Virus record (IMG/VR): IMGVR_UViG_3300019752_000011
Coordinates: 1-40,752 of that record
DNA: 40,752 bases
Direction: 5' to 3' (one strand)
Source: a virus
Both the position numbers and the translations under genes were made by a program. Positions 37,214 through 40,752 of the stretch are shown here, in pieces. Positions within the stretch are counted from its first letter, which is position 1. Each line of letters begins with the position of its first letter. Below the pieces are notes generated by a model, which was not told the DNA's origin, made no database searches, and saw nothing but the letters and a program-made list of their open reading frames with translations.

Positions 37214-38212
37214 ATGGCAAAACCAACAGTATTACCTTTGTGGAATACAGCAGAGGAAAGAGTACTAGCACCATCCGCGACACAACAAGCGACTGGGTGG
37301 ATTTGGACTGGTTCAAAGTATGAAAAACCAAAAGGGGAAGTTTTTAACTACTGGATGAATAATGTGTATAAGTGGATTAAATACTTTGACGAGGAAGTAG
37401 TGCCATCATCTCCTATCGCGACTTCTGAAGAGTATACAGCAACAGGCGGAGAAACATTTGTTACTACATCTAATAATACCAATTTACAAGTGTATAAAAA
37501 CGGTACTTTTTTAATTAAAGATACTGATTACACTATTAATGTCGATGGTGTAACAGTTGATTTGACAGTAGCTTTAAACGTGAGTGATTTTGTACAATGG
37601 TATGATTTAAGAAAGCTAGAAAGAAGTTATATAAATAGAGATATTAATAGCTTAACTAATAAAGCAAATGTAGTAAATGCAGACGAGCTAGTAATAGCTG
37701 ATAGTGAAAGCTCATTTTCACTTAAAAAATTATCTTTGAGTAATTTAAAAGCAAATATCACTCCTGCTGGGTCAGTAATAGCATACCCATCTACTTCTGC
37801 ACCAGGCGGTTATTTAGAATGTAATGGAGCGGCTTTATCAAGAACAACTTATTCTGATTTATTTGCCGTTATTGGAACCACTTATGGTGCTGGGAACGGA
37901 AGTACAACCTTTAATATTCCAGACCTTCGAGGGGAATTTATAAGAGGTTTTGATAATGGTCGAGGTGTTGATGGTGGTCGTGCTATTGGTACAGAACAAA
38001 TATCACAAGCAAATTCAATTGAAAATATTGAAACAGGTGGTGGTTCATTTAATGAACCTGGTGTCTCAAATATTCCAGATGATGGTAATTCTTCTGAATG
38101 GGTAAGAAGTGGACAAGGTGGTGGTTCCTCATTTATAACTATTAGAGCGAAGAAAAAAGGTGTTGAAACAAGACCACGAAATATTGCAATGATGTACTGC
38201 ATTAAATATTAA
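37214..38212 (+). CDS. Tail fibre with phage tail collar domain
   Basis: 332 residues. N-terminal virion-binding part (LPLWNTAEERVLAPSATQQA, then FNYWMNNVYKWIKYFDEEVV), a middle beta domain, and a C-terminal tail collar domain: AGSVIAYPSTSAPGGYLECN, then FAVIGTTYGAGNGSTTFNIP, DLRGEFIRGFDNGRG, and the end ETRPRNIAMMYCIKY. This is a host-binding fibre of a very common type. The C-terminal Gly/Ser-rich loop (about 270-310) may be variable. Confidence 0.88.
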   Translation: MAKPTVLPLWNTAEERVLAPSATQQATGWIWTGSKYEKPKGEVFNYWMNNVYKWIKYFDEEVVPSSPIATSEEYTATGGETFVTTSNNTNLQVYKNGTFLIKDTDYTINVDGVTVDLTVALNVSDFVQWYDLRKLERSYINRDINSLTNKANVVNADELVIADSESSFSLKKLSLSNLKANITPAGSVIAYPSTSAPGGYLECNGAALSRTTYSDLFAVIGTTYGAGNGSTTFNIPDLRGEFIRGFDNGRGVDGGRAIGTEQISQANSIENIETGGGSFNEPGVSNIPDDGNSSEWVRSGQGGGSSFITIRAKKKGVETRPRNIAMMYCIKY

Positions 38213-38221
38213 AGGGATATA

Positions 38222-38752
38222 ATGAAAATATATAATTACAATAAAGAAACAAAAGAGTTTACAACTTCTGCAAATGCAACTGAAAATCCACTTGTGAAAG
38301 GAAAATATCTTGTTCCTGCAAGTGCAACTATAGAAGAACCATTAATTATAAAAGATGGTTTTGCTATTTGCTTTGATGAAGAAAAGCAAGAGTGGGAATA
38401 TCAAGAAGACAATAGGGGTGTAGTGGTATATAACGATACTTTAAAAGAAACTGGTACTATTGATTATCTAGGTATAATTAAAGATGATTGGATTAAGTGT
38501 GAACTTAACGAAAACGGACAACCATATATAAAATATTTACCTGATGGCAAACCTGATTTAGTAGAGATTGAAAAAATAGAGTTAGCAGAGTTAATAGCTG
38601 AAAAAGTGCTAGATGCTAAAGACTTTTTAAACAAAACAGACTTTAAAATGACAGTAGACTATTTCGCAACCATGACAACAGAAGAGCAATTAGCACTAAC
38701 GAATGAAAGAGCAAGTGCAAGAGCTTATGTTGTCGCTAACGAGGTTAAATAA
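38222..38752 (+). CDS. Tail fibre assembly protein
   Basis: 176 residues. MKIYNYNKETKEFTTSANA, then GKYLVPASATIEEPL and CFDEEKQEWEYQEDNRGVVV match the N-terminal domain of fibre assembly proteins. The C-terminal helix (EQLALTNERASARAYVVAN) also fits. It lies right after the collar-domain fibre, its probable client. Confidence 0.8.
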   Translation: MKIYNYNKETKEFTTSANATENPLVKGKYLVPASATIEEPLIIKDGFAICFDEEKQEWEYQEDNRGVVVYNDTLKETGTIDYLGIIKDDWIKCELNENGQPYIKYLPDGKPDLVEIEKIELAELIAEKVLDAKDFLNKTDFKMTVDYFATMTTEEQLALTNERASARAYVVANEVK

Positions 38753-39387
38753 TGAAAGATAATCCATTAGTAAAAGAGTTAGAGGAAAAACTAGCAAAAG
38801 AGAAACAAGAGAAAGAAAAACAAGAGAAAGAAAAACAAGAGAAAACAACTCTTGAAGATGCACCAGTCCAGCAGGAGGAAGAAGTACAAGACTTAAACAC
38901 TATCATTGATGAAGAACTAGAAAAACTTGAAGAAACAAATGATATTAATACTATCGTTGAGGAAGCTTTAAAAGAATCAAATGAAGAGATTATAAATGAA
39001 GAATCATTTTGTAAATGTAAATACTATGAAGATATTATTAATAAGCTTTTACATTCTAAAGAAAGTGGAAGCAGAGTAATTAACGAGCTGAAAGGCGAAG
39101 TAACTACTCAGTCACTACATATTAGAGATAATCAAATAAGTACGCGTGAAGATATTATCAACGCTAGAAATGCAAACAAAGCACTACATGCAGAAAATAA
39201 TGTTTTATTAAAGTCTATCAATAAGCATATTAGCAGATGGTTTATCTCGGTATTGATAATAGCGTGTTTTTCTTCTTTTGTCATTGGTGCTATCGCGTGG
39301 GAAAACAAAGAGACGATTAAAGAAAATGGAAAGCCTTTTATGGAATTTGTAGGATTTTTAAATAAGGCGAAGATAGGGGAACAATGA
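38752..39387 (+). CDS. Coiled-coil single-span membrane protein, 211 aa
   Basis: It shares one base with the assembly gene stop. The N-terminus holds a 15-bp tandem repeat giving KEKQE units, then an acidic region, a Cys pair (FCKCKYYEDI) and a coiled coil. One membrane span lies near residues 165-185 (RWFISVLIIACFSSFVIGAI). A short tail follows. Next to holin and lysozyme, it may be a lysis accessory (spanin-like or holin regulator) or a late cell-envelope protein. This is not settled. Confidence 0.55.
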   Translation: MKDNPLVKELEEKLAKEKQEKEKQEKEKQEKTTLEDAPVQQEEEVQDLNTIIDEELEKLEETNDINTIVEEALKESNEEIINEESFCKCKYYEDIINKLLHSKESGSRVINELKGEVTTQSLHIRDNQISTREDIINARNANKALHAENNVLLKSINKHISRWFISVLIIACFSSFVIGAIAWENKETIKENGKPFMEFVGFLNKAKIGEQ

Positions 39388-39824
39388 TGTTGGGATTTAA
39401 TTGGTTAAGCACTGTTTTTAGTGGAGAAAAAACACTTTCTAAAACAGCAGATGCTATTATTAGCACGGGAGATAAGCTTTTTTATACTGATGAAGAAAAA
39501 GCAGATATGAAAGCAAACTATGTAAAACAAATACCTGGACTTATGGACGCTTACAAGCCTTTTAAAATTGCTCAAAGAGTGTTGGCTTTTTGGTTTAGTT
39601 TCTTGTTTGGTATTTCTTTTTTAGCAGGTGTAGGACTTATACTATCAAATATAATTATTAAGAGAAATGCTTTAGCTGATGGAATACCAGTAGACAAAAT
39701 AGCTTATTTTGACATACAGCCTTTGTTTGATTTAATTAGTACATTTAATATGGGTTGGATAATGATGACAATTATCGCATTTTATTTTAGCGGTGGTATG
39801 ATAAACTCTATGAAAGGCAAGTAA
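39384..39824 (+). CDS. Holin, 3TM (GTA-type family)
   Basis: 146 residues. N-terminal amphipathic part (WLSTVFSGEKTLSKTADAII, then YTDEEKADMKANYVKQIPG), followed by membrane spans VLAFWFSFLFGISFLAGVGL and WIMMTIIAFYFSGGM. This order matches the 3TM/GTA-type holins that sit before lysozymes. It forms the membrane lesion that releases or activates the endolysin. It overlaps both neighbours by one to four bases. Confidence 0.8.
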   Translation: MMLGFNWLSTVFSGEKTLSKTADAIISTGDKLFYTDEEKADMKANYVKQIPGLMDAYKPFKIAQRVLAFWFSFLFGISFLAGVGLILSNIIIKRNALADGIPVDKIAYFDIQPLFDLISTFNMGWIMMTIIAFYFSGGMINSMKGK

Positions 39825-40216
39825 TGAACAGATTAATAACAGATATAAAACAAGATGAGGGATTTAGAGGTCAAGAGTATTTAGACAGTCTAAACATTCC
39901 AACTATTGGATTTGGTACAAAACTTCCTTTGTCTGAAAGCGAAGCAGAACTAATACTTAAATCACGACTTGAAGCAAAAATAAGGCACTTAGTAAAAGAG
40001 AAGCCAATTGTAGCTAAACTAAGTGATGAACGAAAAGAAGTATTGTTTAATATGGCTTACCAATTAGGCGTAAATGGTCTTTTGAAATTCAAGAAGATGT
40101 GGAAAGCTATTGAACTTGGAAACTTTGAAGAAGCATATAATGAGGGACTTAATTCAAGATGGGCTAGACAAACACCAAACAGAGCAAATAAGCTCATGGA
40201 AATTATGAGGGGCTAA
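39824..40216 (+). CDS. Endolysin, T4-type lysozyme (GH24)
   Basis: 130 residues, a minimal GH24 enzyme. The catalytic triad Glu12, Asp21 and Thr27 is visible in KQDEGFRGQEYLDSLNIPTI then GFGT. Later VLFNMAYQLGVNGLLKFKKM and NSRWARQTPNRANKLMEIM are family blocks. No signal peptide is seen, so it needs the holin for export. It cuts peptidoglycan at the end of the cycle. Confidence 0.93.
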   Translation: MNRLITDIKQDEGFRGQEYLDSLNIPTIGFGTKLPLSESEAELILKSRLEAKIRHLVKEKPIVAKLSDERKEVLFNMAYQLGVNGLLKFKKMWKAIELGNFEEAYNEGLNSRWARQTPNRANKLMEIMRG

Positions 40217-40217
40217 A

Positions 40218-40400
40218 GTGGAAGAGCAAAAACAAGCATTAGTTAAACAAAAACTATCTAATATTTACAACAAAGCTAAAAATATTTTAATCGTTGGGCT
40301 TTTTGCACTCGCAATTTATCAATCAGACCTATTAGAAGTGTCTGTGTTAGACAAGGCAATTTGTATTGAACATCAATTTAATCTTGACACTAAAGAATAA
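40218..40400 (+). CDS. Small membrane protein of the lysis module, 60 aa
   Basis: GTG start one base after the lysozyme stop, with SD GAGGGG at 40207-40212. A basic N-terminal helix precedes one span (ILIVGLFALAIYQS) and an acidic tail. It may be a spanin component or holin partner, by position only. The promoter TTGACA at 40384 lies inside its last codons. Confidence 0.55.
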   Translation: MEEQKQALVKQKLSNIYNKAKNILIVGLFALAIYQSDLLEVSVLDKAICIEHQFNLDTKE

Positions 40401-40412
40401 ATTTGATATAAT
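40384..40412 (+). promoter_or_regulatory. Perfect consensus promoter after lysis genes
   Basis: TTGACA at 40384-40389, exactly 17 bases, TATAAT at 40407-40412. This is the best sigma70 promoter in the window. Transcription should begin near 40419, and no gene of useful size follows before the terminator at 40507. Confidence 0.8.
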
Positions 40413-40418
40413 AACTCA

Positions 40419-40537
40419 CTTCTTTAATTCGTAATATTAAATTAGTTATATTTTTAAAACTTTTATTTTGATGAAATCTAGTCCCCCTCTCTTGACTTGA
40501 TAAACGAAAGCTACTTTTAACAGAGTAGCTTTTTTTA
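40419..40537 (+). ncRNA. Candidate small RNA between promoter and terminator
   Basis: About 118 bases lie between the start expected from the consensus promoter (40384-40412) and the U-run of the intrinsic terminator. Only a 9-codon frame occurs inside. The transcript includes a C-rich single-stranded segment (CCCCCTCTC, 40482-40490), able to pair with purine-rich ribosome sites such as GAGAGG. A terminated non-coding RNA is therefore predicted. The region otherwise shows no function. Confidence 0.55.
40507..40537 (+). terminator. Intrinsic terminator
   Basis: AAAGCTACT at 40507-40515, loop of 8, AGTAGCTTT at 40524-40532, continued by T's to 40536. A textbook rho-independent terminator closing the lysis region and the candidate small RNA. 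Confidence 0.9.
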
Positions 40538-40556
40538 TGTCTGAAAATCACAAATT

Positions 40557-40617
40557 GTTAAATATTTTCCCTTTTTTATTCTTTTTCCTTGACAATGGTT
40601 AAATATTACCCTATGAT
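40557..40617 (+). promoter_or_regulatory. Promoter with direct-repeat operator for the next operon
   Basis: TTGACA at 40589-40594, 17 bases, TATGAT at 40612-40617. The 10-mer GTTAAATATT occurs at 40557-40566 and again in the spacer at 40598-40607, each followed within two bases by CCC. The repeats 41 bases apart suggest a regulator binding site. Confidence 0.7.
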
Positions 40618-40649
40618 AACACTATCAAAAAAAATAAAGAGGAATTAAA

Positions 40650-40752
40650 ATGAATAAATTAATAATAGATGAAAACTATGAAGGTGTCTATAAAAAAGAT
40701 TGGTATTTTTGCATAGATGAAGATATCTGTGACATTGAAGCAAGTATAGAAA
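40650..40752 (+). CDS. 5' end of an early gene (partial)
   Basis: ATG 40650 follows SD AGAGGAA at 40638-40644. 34 codons are visible (MNKLIIDENYEGVYKKDWYF, then CIDEDICDIEAS). It is acidic with several aromatics and two Cys. The gene runs out of the window. It is the first gene behind the regulated promoter at 40589. Family unknown. Confidence 0.55.
   Translation, partial: MNKLIIDENYEGVYKKDWYFCIDEDICDIEASIE

Noticed and set aside
38785-38840. 15-bp tandem repeats in the coiled-coil membrane protein gene
   Set aside because: They encode KEKQE heptad-like units. Low-complexity protein sequence explains them, although length variation between relatives is possible.
1-40752. CRISPR arrays and tRNA or rRNA genes
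   Set aside because: No regularly spaced repeat-spacer series and no recognisable cloverleaf with TTC-arm sequence were found on reading both strands. A tRNAscan run would be decisive.
40650-40752. Joining the last partial gene to the first partial gene as evidence of a circular genome
   Set aside because: Direct joining puts the two partial genes in different frames (the end gene would stop at 51 and the 1-102 frame has a stop just before the join), so it neither proves nor excludes circularity.

Overview
The window is almost entirely one tailed bacteriophage genome, with a contractile tail (myovirus type). About 97% is coding and nearly everything reads on the + strand. The DNA is very A+T-rich, with Arg mostly AGA and Ile often ATA. 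Many promoters are an isolated TATAAT box, often preceded by AGC or GC, after a T-rich stretch. This fits a Campylobacterota (Arcobacter/Sulfurimonas-like) host, but the host is an inference from composition and promoter style only. The window opens and closes inside genes. The packaging, head, tail and lysis modules look complete. No integrase or excisionase was recognised.

Layout. 1-4.0 kb: early/replication region with a small HTH protein, a GIY-YIG nuclease behind a structured leader, an O-like initiator carrying iterons inside its own gene, a RepA/DnaB-type helicase ATPase and a C5 cytosine methyltransferase. 4.1-11.6 kb: small early genes followed by a recombination kit (Rad52-type annealing protein, Gp157-like coiled-coil protein, NinB-like protein, HNH nuclease, VRR-NUC nuclease, SSB). 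11.6-15.1 kb: a leaderless HTH gene under its own operator-like promoter, then a run of very small genes, many coding for single-membrane-span or exported peptides. 15.1-17.1 kb: terminase small and large subunits. 17.2-24.6 kb: portal, F-like head protein, prohead protease/scaffold, decoration protein and major capsid protein, with two cargo cassettes and one small reverse-strand gene inserted. 24.7-28.7 kb: connector and neck proteins, sheath, tube and a tail assembly chaperone with a -1 frameshift site. 28.8-29.5 kb: a reverse-strand HNH-AP2 homing endonuclease. 29.6-38.8 kb: tape measure, a minimal Pam3-like baseplate (Dit-like, plug, hub, Gp138 spike, gp25-like, J-like, DUF2612) and fibres with assembly proteins. 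38.8-40.4 kb: coiled-coil membrane protein, holin, lysozyme and a small membrane protein. 40.4-40.75 kb: a consensus promoter running straight into an intrinsic terminator (candidate small RNA), then the promoter of the next early operon.

How it works together. Replication probably starts at the iterons in the O-like gene, with the RecA-fold helicase loaded there. The annealing protein, SSB and nucleases support recombination-dependent replication and concatemer processing for the terminase. Late genes are served by repeated short promoters placed at module boundaries. The most unusual signals are non-coding: two pseudoknot-like structures linked to nuclease genes, a 29-bp intercistronic element present three times, a leaderless regulator gene, a paired cargo-promoter repeat, the classic slippery heptamer and the candidate small RNA after lysis.
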